Origin: Streptomyces celluloflavus
Lineage (GTDB): Bacteria > Actinomycetota > Actinomycetes > Streptomycetales > Streptomycetaceae
Direction: 5' to 3'
DNA: 64,000 nucleotides
Assembly: GCA_000720995.1 (NCBI GenBank)
Contig: JOEL01000027.1
Location: 1 to 64,000 of the forward strand
Both the position numbers and the translations under genes were made by a program. How positions within the stretch are numbered: position 1 is the stretch's first letter; every line of letters starts with the position of its first letter. Shown here in pieces: positions 46,159 through 54,720 of this stretch. The notes beneath the pieces were generated by a model. The model was given only the letters and a program-made list of their open reading frames with translations, was not told the origin of the DNA and did no database searches.

Positions 46159-47154
46159 ATGGCACTACTCGCCGCCCCTCAATTCGTATGGCTGGAGATC
46201 ACGGGGTTCTGCAACCTCAACTGCCGCCACTGCTACGCCGACAGCTCCCCACAGGGCGACCACGGCACCATGACCCCGGAAGACTGGTTCCGGTCCATCG
46301 ACGAGCTGGCCGCACTCGGCGCGCGGCACTGCCAGTTCATCGGCGGCGAGCCCACCCTGCACCCGGACTTCCCCGGACTCGTCCGCCACGCCCGCGCACG
46401 GAACATGCAGGTCGAGGTGTTCAGCAACCTCACCCACCTCACGGACGAAGCCTGGGCCGCCCTCCGCCTGACGGGCGTCTCGCTCGCGTTCAGCTACTAC
46501 TCCGACGACCCCGGCGACCACGACGACGTGACCGCGAACCGGGGTGCGCACCGGCGTACCCGCGCCAACGTCGAAAAGGCCCGGGAATACGGGATTCCCC
46601 TGCGCGGCGCCGTGATCAACGTTCTGAAGGGACAACGCGGCAGGGAGGGACGGCGCGATCTTCTGGACGTCGGCATCCGGGATGTCCGGACGGACAAAAT
46701 CCGCCCGTTCGGCCGGGGAGCGAATGGCGCCGCGCCGGATATCAGGAAGCTCTGCGGGCGGTGCGGCCGGAACAAGATGGCCATCTCGCCGAACGGTGAT
46801 GTCTGGCCCTGTGTGTTCGCGCGCTGGATGCCGGTGGGCAACGTCCGCGAACAGAGCATCCGGGAGATCTACCACGGCGTCGCCATGCAGGGGGCCCGTG
46901 CCGAACTCGCCCATGTCTTCCCCGAGAAGGCACAGGCCGGCGGCGATCCGAGCTGCCTGCCCGACTGCGGGCCGTCCTTCGAAACCTGCGCTCCCCAACT
47001 GGCCTGCGCCCCTGATGCGGTATGCGGACCAACCGGCGAATCAGCGGGATCGGGGAAGGCAGGGGAATCGGCGCGACGGCCGACTCCCCCGATCATGTCG
47101 CCGCACAGGTCGGTGCGTTACCGGAGTCCGGGCGTCGCGGGCACCGACTGCTGA
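46159..47154 (+). CDS. Radical SAM/SPASM enzyme, likely peptide-modifying
   Basis: The 331-residue protein has the SAM cluster motif CNLNCRHCY (Cys18, 22, 25), the GGEPT SAM loop at 62-66, then a SPASM region: LCGRCGRNKMAISPNGDVWP with Cys199, 202 and 218, and a second Cys group at about 266-289 (SCLPDC, ETCAPQLACAPDAVCGP). Such enzymes form C-C, C-S or C-O bonds in peptides. No PqqD-like recognition domain is visible. AAGGAG precedes the ATG. The tail after residue 292 is disordered. It sits 52 bases after the membrane peptide gene. Confidence 0.85.
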   Translation: MALLAAPQFVWLEITGFCNLNCRHCYADSSPQGDHGTMTPEDWFRSIDELAALGARHCQFIGGEPTLHPDFPGLVRHARARNMQVEVFSNLTHLTDEAWAALRLTGVSLAFSYYSDDPGDHDDVTANRGAHRRTRANVEKAREYGIPLRGAVINVLKGQRGREGRRDLLDVGIRDVRTDKIRPFGRGANGAAPDIRKLCGRCGRNKMAISPNGDVWPCVFARWMPVGNVREQSIREIYHGVAMQGARAELAHVFPEKAQAGGDPSCLPDCGPSFETCAPQLACAPDAVCGPTGESAGSGKAGESARRPTPPIMSPHRSVRYRSPGVAGTDC

Positions 47155-47250
47155 CGCCCGCAAGAAGGAACTTCGAGACAAGGCGGTGATGACCGGGACG
47201 CCCCCGAGTAGCGTGGCGGCGTCCCATTCCCCGGAAGACGGAGAGCCCAT

Positions 47251-47613
47251 ATGAGCACGCCATTCCCTCTCGCGCTGTACCTCGCCCGACGCGATGCCTA
47301 CGCGGCTTTCCTGAGCGCGGCAGACCAGGAATCGTCCGTGTGTTACTGGGAAGCCGAAGGCCGTTACGAGAGTCCCGAAGAAGCCACCGCCGCACGAGAT
47401 GAGGCATACGCCGTCACCCGCGATGCCTGCAACCTCATCACGGTCGAACCCACCGGTCCGCACAAGGAAGCGCAAGCCCTTGTCGAACAGCTCCGGCACC
47501 TGGGCCGGGCCGGCACCGAAGAACAGGACTGGGTGTCATTCAAGAAGGCCCGGGAGGTATTCATCGAAGCCGCCCGTGGATACCTGAAAGAGACACAAGG
47601 GGACAGGTCTTAA
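47251..47613 (+). CDS. Hypothetical protein
   Basis: The 120-residue acidic, helical protein (LALYLARRDAYAAFLSAADQ, SPEEATAARDEAYAVTRDAC, FIEAARGYLKETQGD) has a good ribosome site (GGAAGACGGAGAG). I do not recognise it. It could belong to the radical SAM unit 97 bases upstream, but nothing shows this. Confidence 0.55.
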   Translation: MSTPFPLALYLARRDAYAAFLSAADQESSVCYWEAEGRYESPEEATAARDEAYAVTRDACNLITVEPTGPHKEAQALVEQLRHLGRAGTEEQDWVSFKKAREVFIEAARGYLKETQGDRS

Positions 47614-47641
47614 GGTTCTCCGTGGATCTCCTACCGGTGGC

Positions 47642-48943
47642 TCAGCCGTCCTCGGTAGGCGGCTCTGGGGTCACTTCCTTTCCCGTCACAGCGTCGATGA
47701 ATATCGTTGACTCCGGTGTTTGCTCCGCCTCTCGCATGATGGAGACCATCCACACAGGGCGCCAAGCGTGGTTGACCCGTTGAGCAAGGAGATTGGCGGG
47801 GACCGCAGTTGCGCCTTCGGCCGTGCGCCCAGCCAGCTCCTTGGCACCGGTTCGAGTAACGGTCACTTTCGGGAGTTTCGGGTCTTGTGTGGAATTCGCA
47901 GACATAGCAGTGATTTGGCCGGCGGGCGAGACAGTGAGGTCCAGCCGCATGGGCATCATCACCCCGTCTACGTAGCGACGATAGACAAGTACGTGGGGTC
48001 CGTGACTGCCGTGGACCGCCCTGTGAGTGGCTTTGGCTCCGGCCACTTCATCAGGAAACCATTTCTTGGCGAAGCGATCTCCGATGCTTTCGATTTCCGC
48101 TTCGGTTAGTGCTCCGCCTCCGCTTGTGCTGCCCTTCAGGGCGAAGCGTACAAGCCTTCGTTCGGGCCATCTCGCAACCACATCGCCCTTCGCCGTCTCC
48201 GCCTCCAAGCGCCGGTGCCCGTTTTTCAATTTCAAACTGGCGGACTGGGTAATGATTGTCCCCTTGCCGTACAGTTCACCCACCGTCTGCTGAAGCCAGG
48301 CATCTTGAGCGAGATCATCCTGCAAGGCTTGGCGCCTGTGCTGCGACTGCTCTTCTGAGTGAACCGGCTCGACGGCGAAGGCGAACGATGCAGCAAGAAT
48401 TAGACTGCCCACCACGCCAGCACATACGCCCCATAGGGTGTCGGTGCGAGTGAAGGGTGAGCGACGTTTCCGCAACCACAGAAATGCGGTTCCGAAGAAT
48501 ACACCGAGAAAGCCGCCGAGCGTATTCGCTTTGATGTCGTCGTAGCTGCATGCACGGCCAATGTCTGCCCACGCCTGGATCAGTTCAACACCACACGTCA
48601 AGATCAAAGATCCAGAGAGGGCCAAGATTGGCCGCCGGAAGAGGAGCACTGCGAGGAAACTCGCAGGAATAAAGAGCAGCACGTTGAGGCGAGCAGACTC
48701 GGAGGACAGGAGATCCTGAAGGGGCAGGCCGACATCGCAGATGCCGACCTGCCCTGACCCTCCACCGCCTGGTAGCAGCGTTACGGTCAGCACACCGGCC
48801 AGGGCCACCGCAAACAGAGGCGAGAGAACAACAGATCCACCCTTTGCCTTCGCCATCAGCGCTGACGGAACGCCCAGTATCGCTGCGATGATGAGAAATG
48901 CTGGGATCAGCCCAGGAAGCGCGCCAACAGATGCTTCAATCAC
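47642..48943 (-). CDS. VanZ-domain membrane protein with external domain
   Basis: The product is 433 residues if the GTG at 48943 is used (AAGGA eight bases upstream); ATG 48952 is the alternative. The first 200 residues contain five or six helices of the VanZ type (NVLLFIPASFLAVLLFRRP, GVELIQAWADIGRACSYDDI, NTLGGFLGVFFG). The remaining 230 residues are an extracytoplasmic domain with PepSY-like strand patterns (RRYVDGVMMPMRLDLTVSPA, TIFIDAVTGKEV). VanZ lowers teicoplanin binding in enterococci; roles elsewhere are unknown. Confidence 0.78.
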   Translation of the reverse strand: MIEASVGALPGLIPAFLIIAAILGVPSALMAKAKGGSVVLSPLFAVALAGVLTVTLLPGGGGSGQVGICDVGLPLQDLLSSESARLNVLLFIPASFLAVLLFRRPILALSGSLILTCGVELIQAWADIGRACSYDDIKANTLGGFLGVFFGTAFLWLRKRRSPFTRTDTLWGVCAGVVGSLILAASFAFAVEPVHSEEQSQHRRQALQDDLAQDAWLQQTVGELYGKGTIITQSASLKLKNGHRRLEAETAKGDVVARWPERRLVRFALKGSTSGGGALTEAEIESIGDRFAKKWFPDEVAGAKATHRAVHGSHGPHVLVYRRYVDGVMMPMRLDLTVSPAGQITAMSANSTQDPKLPKVTVTRTGAKELAGRTAEGATAVPANLLAQRVNHAWRPVWMVSIMREAEQTPESTIFIDAVTGKEVTPEPPTEDG

Positions 48944-48981
48944 CAGGTACATCCTTCAAGAGGGAGGGAAGGGAGAGCGCC

Positions 48982-49290
48982 CTAGCAGAGCTGCTTGATG
49001 TAAGGCGTCTCGTACATGGTGCCGTTTGCGGTCATAACACCTACAGCGCTGCAGTCCGACGCCACACTGACGGGGACGCTCAGCGAGTAGTTAACAGTCT
49101 GCCCGGCCTTGACGGTCTTCACGGTGTCCTTGTAGAGACCACCGGCAAAATCGACCTTCATCTGCACGGAAACTGCACTTCCGCCAGTCTTCGTATATCT
49201 CTCGCCCGTGTAGACCTTGGTACTGGACTGGCCTATCTCGCGCCCATTGTGGGCCTCGAAATAAAGCACACCATTCGACAGCTGAGTGTT
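48982..49290 (-). pseudogene. C-terminal part of an interrupted secreted-type protein
   Basis: The minus strand encodes a beta-rich, Thr/Ser-rich domain (GVLYFEAHNGREIGQSSTKV, GGLYKDTVKTVKAGQTVNYS, GTMYETPYIKQLC). Two Cys near the end could form a disulfide. Its upstream part is missing; the frame runs into transposase sequence at about 49,290, so an IS probably broke the gene. Confidence 0.65.
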
Positions 49291-49650
49291 CGCCGCATGG
49301 CGATCAGTCCGGCGACCGACAGCCGGCCCGAGCGGGTCGACGGCGAGCGGGACGCCCTGGGCATCGGACAGCACATGCAGCTTGCTGCCCTTCTTGCCGC
49401 GATCGACCGGGTTCGGCCCGGTCAGCGATCCCCCCTTTTGGCGCGAACGGAGGCCGCGTCGACGATCGCCGAGGTCCAGTCCACCTTGCCCCGGGCCCCG
49501 AGTTCGTCCAGCACCGCCCGGTGCAGCCGACGCCACAGGCCGGCCTCGGTCCATACCGTGCAGCGGCGATGCGCGGTGGCAGGCGACGTGCCGAACGTCG
49601 GCGGCAGATGCCGCACGAACATCACGTCACGTGAGACAACCTCTAAGCCT
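49283..49650 (-). mobile_element. IS5-family transposase fragment
   Basis: Readable pieces are TSPATAHRRCTVWTEAGLWR, LHRAVLDELG, AIVDAASVRAK (first catalytic Asp) and, one frame over, GGSLTGPNPVDRGKKGSKLH and VLSDAQGVPLAVD. The frame changes at an A-run next to a G-run (about 49436-49445). This may be a mutation or the slippery site some IS5-group elements use. N-terminal and C-terminal ends are absent. Confidence 0.82.
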
Positions 49651-50227
49651 TGATTGGTGCGGCTGACCTGGCGGCCTGCTCGATCTTCGCGCAGTGGGCT
49701 GCACGGGCTTCCTCGTCGATCTGCTTCTCGTGTTCGGGGCGCATCCCGGTCCGGCCGTCGAGGCCCTCGCGCAGGATATCGGCGTGCCCGGCATGCCGAT
49801 TGGACTCGCCGAGGACATGGGCCATGACGGCGAACAGGTTTGTGTTGGTATAAGGCTCCGGCCACCACGGCACGTGGCCGGGGGCGTCGAGGGGAAGCTC
49901 GTTGATCGTCGTGTCCGAGTGTTCCCACGTGCGCCGGTAGAACCCGATGATCTGATCGCAGGTCTCGTCCTCGGTCGCCCACTGATCGCTGCCGTTGGAG
50001 TCCTGCCACCGGGGCAGCGGTTCCGGGGAAGGGCGGTCGAAGACCTCGCCGAAGTACCTGGCCTCGACGGTGGCCACGTGTTTGACCAGGCCGAGGAGGT
50101 TGGTCCCGGTCACTGTCAAAGGTCGGCGGGCGTCGTATTCGGACAAGCCGTCGAGTTTCCAGAGCAGCGCCTTGCGGTCCCGCCGCAGTCTCCCGTGCAG
50201 GTTGCCTTTCGCGAATTCATCGATCAT
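49643..50227 (-). CDS. DinB/DUF664-family protein
   Basis: The 194-residue protein matches DinB-like four-helix proteins: LLWKLDGLSEYDARRPLT, TNLLGLVKHVATVEARYFGE (His), and VMAHVLGESNRHAGHADILR with the metal His residues. Some relatives are thiol transferases (bacillithiol or mycothiol dependent). ATG 50225-50227. Its 3' end touches the IS fragment. Confidence 0.88.
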   Translation of the reverse strand: MIDEFAKGNLHGRLRRDRKALLWKLDGLSEYDARRPLTVTGTNLLGLVKHVATVEARYFGEVFDRPSPEPLPRWQDSNGSDQWATEDETCDQIIGFYRRTWEHSDTTINELPLDAPGHVPWWPEPYTNTNLFAVMAHVLGESNRHAGHADILREGLDGRTGMRPEHEKQIDEEARAAHCAKIEQAARSAAPIKA

Positions 50228-50279
50228 GCGGCATGAGCCTGCCATGGGCTGCTCGTGGTCTCAAGATCCCGAACCTCTA

Positions 50280-50305
50280 ACTGATCGTTTCAAAATGAGG
50301 TGCGC
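50280..50305 (+). repeat. Left terminal inverted repeat
   Basis: Begins ACTGATCGTTTC and ends TGCGC. It matches the complement of 53891-53916 at 23 of 26 positions. Confidence 0.75.
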
Positions 50306-50392
50306 AGACGGCGGAGGCAGATAGAGGCCGCAGGCCGGCTCGGTGTCGGGGCTTACGAGCCTGCTGCCTCGCATCCCGGCGCTTCGCCGGGC

Positions 50393-51862
50393 TCACGATC
50401 CGGGTGTTCCCAACGTCCCCGCAGCACGCGCCGCATCTGCCCGTGGCGCGGCTGGTCGGTTCCGGTCGCGCATCCGAAGGCTGATCAGCGCGGTGACGGC
50501 GAAGACGGCGGCCTCGTAGATCATGGCGTGCCGAAACGCGGCGCCCGGGCCGGCGGCGGGTGCGAAGTAGACGAGCCCCGCCGCAGCCACCCCGATCGAC
50601 CCGCCCAACTGCTGAGCCGTGGGCAACAGCCCGGACACAGAACCGGCCGCGGGGCCGTCCACCCTCGCCAGCACCGACGCGAACACCGAGGCGGTGAACG
50701 AGCCGAACGCGGCGCCGCCGAGAGCCAGGACCGGCAACGCCGCCCAGCGTCCGGCCGCCGTGCCGATGAGCGGCGCGAGAGCCAGGGCCGTCCCCGCCAA
50801 TACCAGCGCCGAGACCGTGAGCACGGCCGACCCGTGTCGGCGGGCCAGCGCGGGTGCGCCACGGCTGCCCAGCACGGCCGCGGCCGCGAAGGGAGCCGAC
50901 GTCAGCGCTGCCGTGAGGGCGGGATACCCGATGGCCGACTGCAGATGCAGGAACAGCAGATACGTGAAGGACGGCACCCCGGCGTTGAACACGAACACCA
51001 GCAGCACCCCCGCCCGCGCCCTCCGGTCGCGGAACAGCGACGGATGCACCAGCGGATCCGGCCGGTGCAGGAGAGTCAGGGCGAAGCAGCCGAGAGCGGC
51101 CACGGACACGGCCGGCGTGGCCCATGTCCACCAGGGCCAGCCGGCTTCCCCTCCCAGCGCGAGCGGCAGCACCAGCGCACCGAAGCCCACGGTGGTCAGC
51201 AACACGCCCACCCCGTCCACGCGCTGTCCGGCCGCGCCTCGCGTGCGAGGCAGTACCGTCGCGCCCGCGAGCGAGACGAGTGCCACCGGCACCGTGACCA
51301 GGAACACCGAGCGCCAGCCGAGACCGAAGAGGTCGGCGCCGACGAGAAGTCCGCCGATCAGCGGCCCGGCCAGCGACGCCACTCCCATCGTGGCACCGAA
51401 CAGGCCGAGAGCCCGTGGGCGCCGGGCAGCGGGGACGGCGACCTGGATGATCGACAGAACCTGCGGGGCGACCAAGCCGCTGCCCGCGCCCTGGACCAGC
51501 CGGGCCACGATGAGGAACGTGGCATCGGGAGCACACGTGGCGGCTACCGAACCGGCCATGAAGACGACGGTGCCCAGCACGAACAGCCGGTGGTAGCCGT
51601 ACCGGTCGCCGAGGCGCGCGGCCGTGATGAGCAAGCAGGCGTAGGTCAGGGTGTACCCGGCCAGGATCAGCTGCACGGCACCTGAGCCGGCACCCAGGTC
51701 GGCCCGGATCGCCGGGGCGGCGATCTGCGCGACGGTGACGTTGAGCAACTGCATGAATGTCGCGCTCAGCACGACCGGCAGTACGAGCCGCCCGCCGCCA
51801 CCGGCTGCGAGCCGTCCCCCACTCAGGAACGGGGGACCCTTCATGGGCCGGTGCCGGCTCAC
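50393..51862 (-). CDS. MFS drug-efflux transporter (DHA2-like)
   Basis: The 489-residue protein has about 14 membrane helices. It shows LPVVLSATFMQLLNVTVAQIA at the start (TM1 motif D1 region), LITAARLGDRYGYHRLFVLG (motif A) and VARLVQGAGSGLVAPQVLSI (motif B), plus GATMGVASLAGPLIGGLL (motif C, antiporters). The GTG start overlaps the hydrolase stop by three bases, so the two are one operon. Probably exports a toxic organic compound by proton antiport. Confidence 0.9.
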   Translation of the reverse strand: MSRHRPMKGPPFLSGGRLAAGGGGRLVLPVVLSATFMQLLNVTVAQIAAPAIRADLGAGSGAVQLILAGYTLTYACLLITAARLGDRYGYHRLFVLGTVVFMAGSVAATCAPDATFLIVARLVQGAGSGLVAPQVLSIIQVAVPAARRPRALGLFGATMGVASLAGPLIGGLLVGADLFGLGWRSVFLVTVPVALVSLAGATVLPRTRGAAGQRVDGVGVLLTTVGFGALVLPLALGGEAGWPWWTWATPAVSVAALGCFALTLLHRPDPLVHPSLFRDRRARAGVLLVFVFNAGVPSFTYLLFLHLQSAIGYPALTAALTSAPFAAAAVLGSRGAPALARRHGSAVLTVSALVLAGTALALAPLIGTAAGRWAALPVLALGGAAFGSFTASVFASVLARVDGPAAGSVSGLLPTAQQLGGSIGVAAAGLVYFAPAAGPGAAFRHAMIYEAAVFAVTALISLRMRDRNRPAAPRADAARAAGTLGTPGS

Positions 51863-52704
51863 GAGGCGAGGACCGCGGCGAGCTCGCCCGGCCGGGCGGC
51901 GAACGGGCTGTGGCTGCCGGGCAGGGTATGCACGGTGAACGGGTTACCGGGGAAGACCCGGTCGGCTTCCGCGATCATCAGGTCCTGCGCGGCCGGTGCC
52001 AGCGCCCGGTCCTCGGCGCAGCGCAGGAAAGTTCGTGGAATTCGTCCCCACCGTGCCGCGGTCAGGGTGACCGGAGCCGTCGGGATCGCCAGGGGCAGAT
52101 CAGGGCTCAGCGCGGACCGCCACCGGTCGAAGCGGTCCAGGGGGGTGTCGTGGTAGTGGGTTTCCCGCAGTTCGTCGAGGTAGGCGGGGTCCGGTGAGAG
52201 CGGATTGATCCGTACGGCGCCCAGGGCCTCGGGGTCGCCGAGGTTCAGGTTCTGGCCCAGCGCGGTGGCGTTCTCGGGTGAGCCCAAGTAGTCGAAGAAC
52301 CGCGGCCGCCCGCCCGGGACGAACGCGGACAGGTAGACGATCCGGTCCACCAGCTCGGGCGCCCGCTCCGCGGCCAGGGACGCGGGACCGCCGCCCGCGC
52401 TGTGCGCGACGAGCACGACAGTGCGATGGTGACGCACCTGGCGCAGGACGCTCAGTACTGCCTCGGCGCAGTCGTCCATCGTCAGGGTGGCGAGCTGTGA
52501 CTTCTCGGTCAGCAGGCCCGGCTGGCCGGGCAGCAGGTATCCGGTGGGCAGGGGTGCGTCGAAGCCGTGCCCCGGCATGTCGACGGCCACGCTTGCAGCG
52601 CCCAGTCCGGCCAGCGCGCGCTGCGTCGCCGCCCACTGTCCGGAGCTGTGCCAGGCGCCGTGCACGAAAACGAAGACGGTGCCGGTCAGAGATGCGTTCT
52701 TCAT
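51859..52704 (-). CDS. Alpha/beta hydrolase (salicylate-esterase type)
   Basis: The 281-residue protein has the oxyanion sequence FVHGAWHSSGQW, VAVDMPGHG, the nucleophile elbow VLVAHSAGGG and a late TLPGSHSPFAARP with the catalytic His. This fold is shared by plant methylesterases and bacterial relatives. ATG 52704 follows GGAG. It is divergent from LysR and upstream of the MFS gene. Confidence 0.88.
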   Translation of the reverse strand: MKNASLTGTVFVFVHGAWHSSGQWAATQRALAGLGAASVAVDMPGHGFDAPLPTGYLLPGQPGLLTEKSQLATLTMDDCAEAVLSVLRQVRHHRTVVLVAHSAGGGPASLAAERAPELVDRIVYLSAFVPGGRPRFFDYLGSPENATALGQNLNLGDPEALGAVRINPLSPDPAYLDELRETHYHDTPLDRFDRWRSALSPDLPLAIPTAPVTLTAARWGRIPRTFLRCAEDRALAPAAQDLMIAEADRVFPGNPFTVHTLPGSHSPFAARPGELAAVLAS

Positions 52705-52812
52705 GGCTCCATTCCAGACAGAGACGACAGCGCCATCCATTCATAGATCTGATAAGTGGCATGGCGATATCTTTGAGGTATGGCCAGCAGCCGATGGGAG
52801 GGAGGGCGGGTC

Positions 52813-53745
52813 ATGGAAGCGCGACACCTGCGGTACGCGGTTGCTCTCGCCGAGCACGAACACTTCGGCCGGGCGGCCGGCGAGCTGGGCATCGCGCAGC
52901 CGCCGCTGTCCAAGCAGATCGCCGACCTGGAGCGCGAGGTCGGGGCCCGGCTGTTCGACCGCACACGTCAGGGGGTGTTCCCGACCGCCGCCGGCGAAGC
53001 GTTCCTCGCGCGGGCGCGCCGGGCGCTCGACGAGATCGCGGCGGCCACGGTCGACGCGGGCCGGGCCGCGCGCGGCGAGACGGGACGTCTGCGCCTCGGC
53101 TTCATCGCCTCGGCACTGCTCGACCCGCTGCCGGGCGTCCTGAGCCGGTTCGGCCGTGAACGGCCCGACGTGAGACTGGAACTGCACGAGATGGCAACCA
53201 GCCGCAGCAGCCCAGCTCTCGTCGCCGGGGAGCTGGACGTGGCCTTCACCCTCGGCCCCCCACGGGGTGCCGGAGCCGAGCATCTCGTGTCCGTCCCCGT
53301 CGGACACGACCACGTGATCGCCGTGGTGAGTACGGTGCACCCATTTGCGGGTCAACAGGCGGTAAGCGCCGATCAGTTGCGGCGACAGCCGCTGATCGTG
53401 TCGGCCGGCGAGGACGAGCCCGCTGTGGTCGCCGGACTGCGCACCCTGCTGGGCACGGACTCATCGGCTCTCGGCGGCGCGACCGCCGCGAGGGACGTGC
53501 ACACGATCATCGGCCTCGCCGCCTCGGGCGTGGGCGTCGGCCTGGGGCCGTCCCGTATGAGGGCGGTCCCGCGTCCGGGAGTGCGGTTCTGTGACGTGAC
53601 CCCGCGCACGCCCCTGCCCGATCTCGTCCTGTCCTTCGCGGCCCGCGATCACTCCCCGGTGCTGCGCGCCTTCCTCGACACCATCCGGAAGAACTGCCCC
53701 GACGTCGGTGCCGCGCTCAACGACCGGCTCCGGCACCACACTTGA
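52813..53745 (+). CDS. LysR-family transcriptional regulator
   Basis: The 310-residue protein has the N-terminal HTH EARHLRYAVALAEHEHFGRA, LGIAQPPLSKQIADLEREVG and a periplasmic-binding-like effector domain (RLRLGFIASALLDPLPGVL). GGGAGGG precedes ATG 52813. It is divergent from the hydrolase-MFS pair, which it very likely controls through the 108-bp spacer. It ends three bases before the transposase fragment. Confidence 0.9.
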   Translation: MEARHLRYAVALAEHEHFGRAAGELGIAQPPLSKQIADLEREVGARLFDRTRQGVFPTAAGEAFLARARRALDEIAAATVDAGRAARGETGRLRLGFIASALLDPLPGVLSRFGRERPDVRLELHEMATSRSSPALVAGELDVAFTLGPPRGAGAEHLVSVPVGHDHVIAVVSTVHPFAGQQAVSADQLRRQPLIVSAGEDEPAVVAGLRTLLGTDSSALGGATAARDVHTIIGLAASGVGVGLGPSRMRAVPRPGVRFCDVTPRTPLPDLVLSFAARDHSPVLRAFLDTIRKNCPDVGAALNDRLRHHT

Positions 53746-53747
53746 TG

Positions 53748-53856
53748 CGGGCCGGCGTCCGGGGTGACGGCGGCGCCGCTCGGGAGCGGGCGGCAACAAC
53801 GGTGCCGCTCGCTCCCACAGGTCATCAGGAACAAGATCAGCAGGCACCCCGGACAC
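53748..53856 (-). pseudogene. N-terminal fragment of an IS5-like transposase
   Basis: From GTG 53854-53856 the frame reads DLVPDDLWERAAPLLPPAPE and RRRRHPGRRPA, the conserved DUF4096 start of IS5-group transposases. It then meets the end of the LysR gene. The 35 bases between its start and the right terminal repeat fit the normal IS layout. Confidence 0.82.
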
Positions 53857-53890
53857 CCTGCCGATCGAGATCGCCAAGCGTAAGACCACA

Positions 53891-53916
53891 GCGCAACTCA
53901 TTCCGAAACGATCAGT
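53891..53916 (-). repeat. Right terminal inverted repeat
   Basis: Reads GCGCA to GAAACGATCAGT on the plus strand; inverted partner of 50280-50305. Confidence 0.75.
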
Positions 53917-54153
53917 CAGTGGTCGGCGCCGCGGTGCGAGAAGCCACTTGGGCAGGGAAAACGCAACTTCGACAGGGCCCGTGGAGGCAGCTACCTTCAC
54001 CTGGTCTTCGGCGATCGCCCACGGTCGCACCGGAGTTCCTTCCGTCTGAGCCACCCGCGACGGGGTGAGGTGGTCACGCCCCACCCCTCCCCGCCCCCGT
54101 GCGTAAGCCACCGAACCGGGTCCACACCAGGCACCCCCACCAGGGAGAGACGC

Positions 54154-54720
54154 ATGCCCCATCTCGCGCTGTACACATTCGGCATCCTGACGTCACCTGT
54201 CGCCGATCCCGCACCTCTCATAGGCGAGTTCTACGACATCGGTGCGGCCGTCTACCCGGAGATCAGTCGGCACCCCGGATACCTCGCGCATGCCGAGGCG
54301 GCAGACGCTGACCGGGGCGGGTTCTTCGAGGCGGACTGGGGCGCATGGGGAGAGTTCGCCGTACCGGCCTGGTACGACAAGGGCCGCACGGTGGAAACCA
54401 CCGCCCTGGCCGCGACCCTCTCCCTCTGGACCGACCTGCGCCCCGCCGTCGACGCCATCTACACCGGTGTGCACCGTACGGCGCTGACCAGGCGCTACGA
54501 CTGGTTCGAGCGGTCAGCGCACCCGAATTACGTGTGCTGGTGGGTCTCCGACGGCCTGATACCCACCTGGCGGGACGGGGTTTCCCGGCTGGAACACCTC
54601 CGCGACCACAACCCCGCGCCGCACGCCTTCACCTTCCACCACTCGTTCACCCCGGACGGAACTCCCGGCGGCGCGGTCACAGCAGGCCCTCCGCCCGGAG
54701 ATCCGTCACGTACTTGGTGA
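54154..54720 (+). CDS. DUF3291 domain-containing protein
   Basis: The 188-residue protein starts MPHLALYTFGILTSPVADP and shows the DUF3291 features: PAWYDKGRTVETTALAATLS, SLWTDLRPAVDAIYTGVHR and YVCWWVSDGLIPTWRDGV, a ferredoxin-like monooxygenase-type fold. GGGAGAG precedes the ATG. Its last 44 bases overlap the end of the convergent carboxylic acid reductase gene. Function unknown. Confidence 0.85.
   Translation: MPHLALYTFGILTSPVADPAPLIGEFYDIGAAVYPEISRHPGYLAHAEAADADRGGFFEADWGAWGEFAVPAWYDKGRTVETTALAATLSLWTDLRPAVDAIYTGVHRTALTRRYDWFERSAHPNYVCWWVSDGLIPTWRDGVSRLEHLRDHNPAPHAFTFHHSFTPDGTPGGAVTAGPPPGDPSRTW

Larger units (their letters stand above)
50280..53916. mobile_element. IS5-end-bounded element carrying a LysR-hydrolase-MFS cargo
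   Basis: The 26-bp ends at 50280-50305 and 53891-53916 are inverted copies with three mismatches, both beginning ACTGATCGTTTC when read inward. Next to the right end lies the N-terminal start of an IS5-like transposase (53748-53856), oriented as in an IS. Its middle and C-terminus are absent; in their place are a LysR gene, a hydrolase gene and an MFS gene ending 88 bases from the left end. No target duplication is evident. It may have moved with transposase supplied in trans. Confidence 0.6.
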
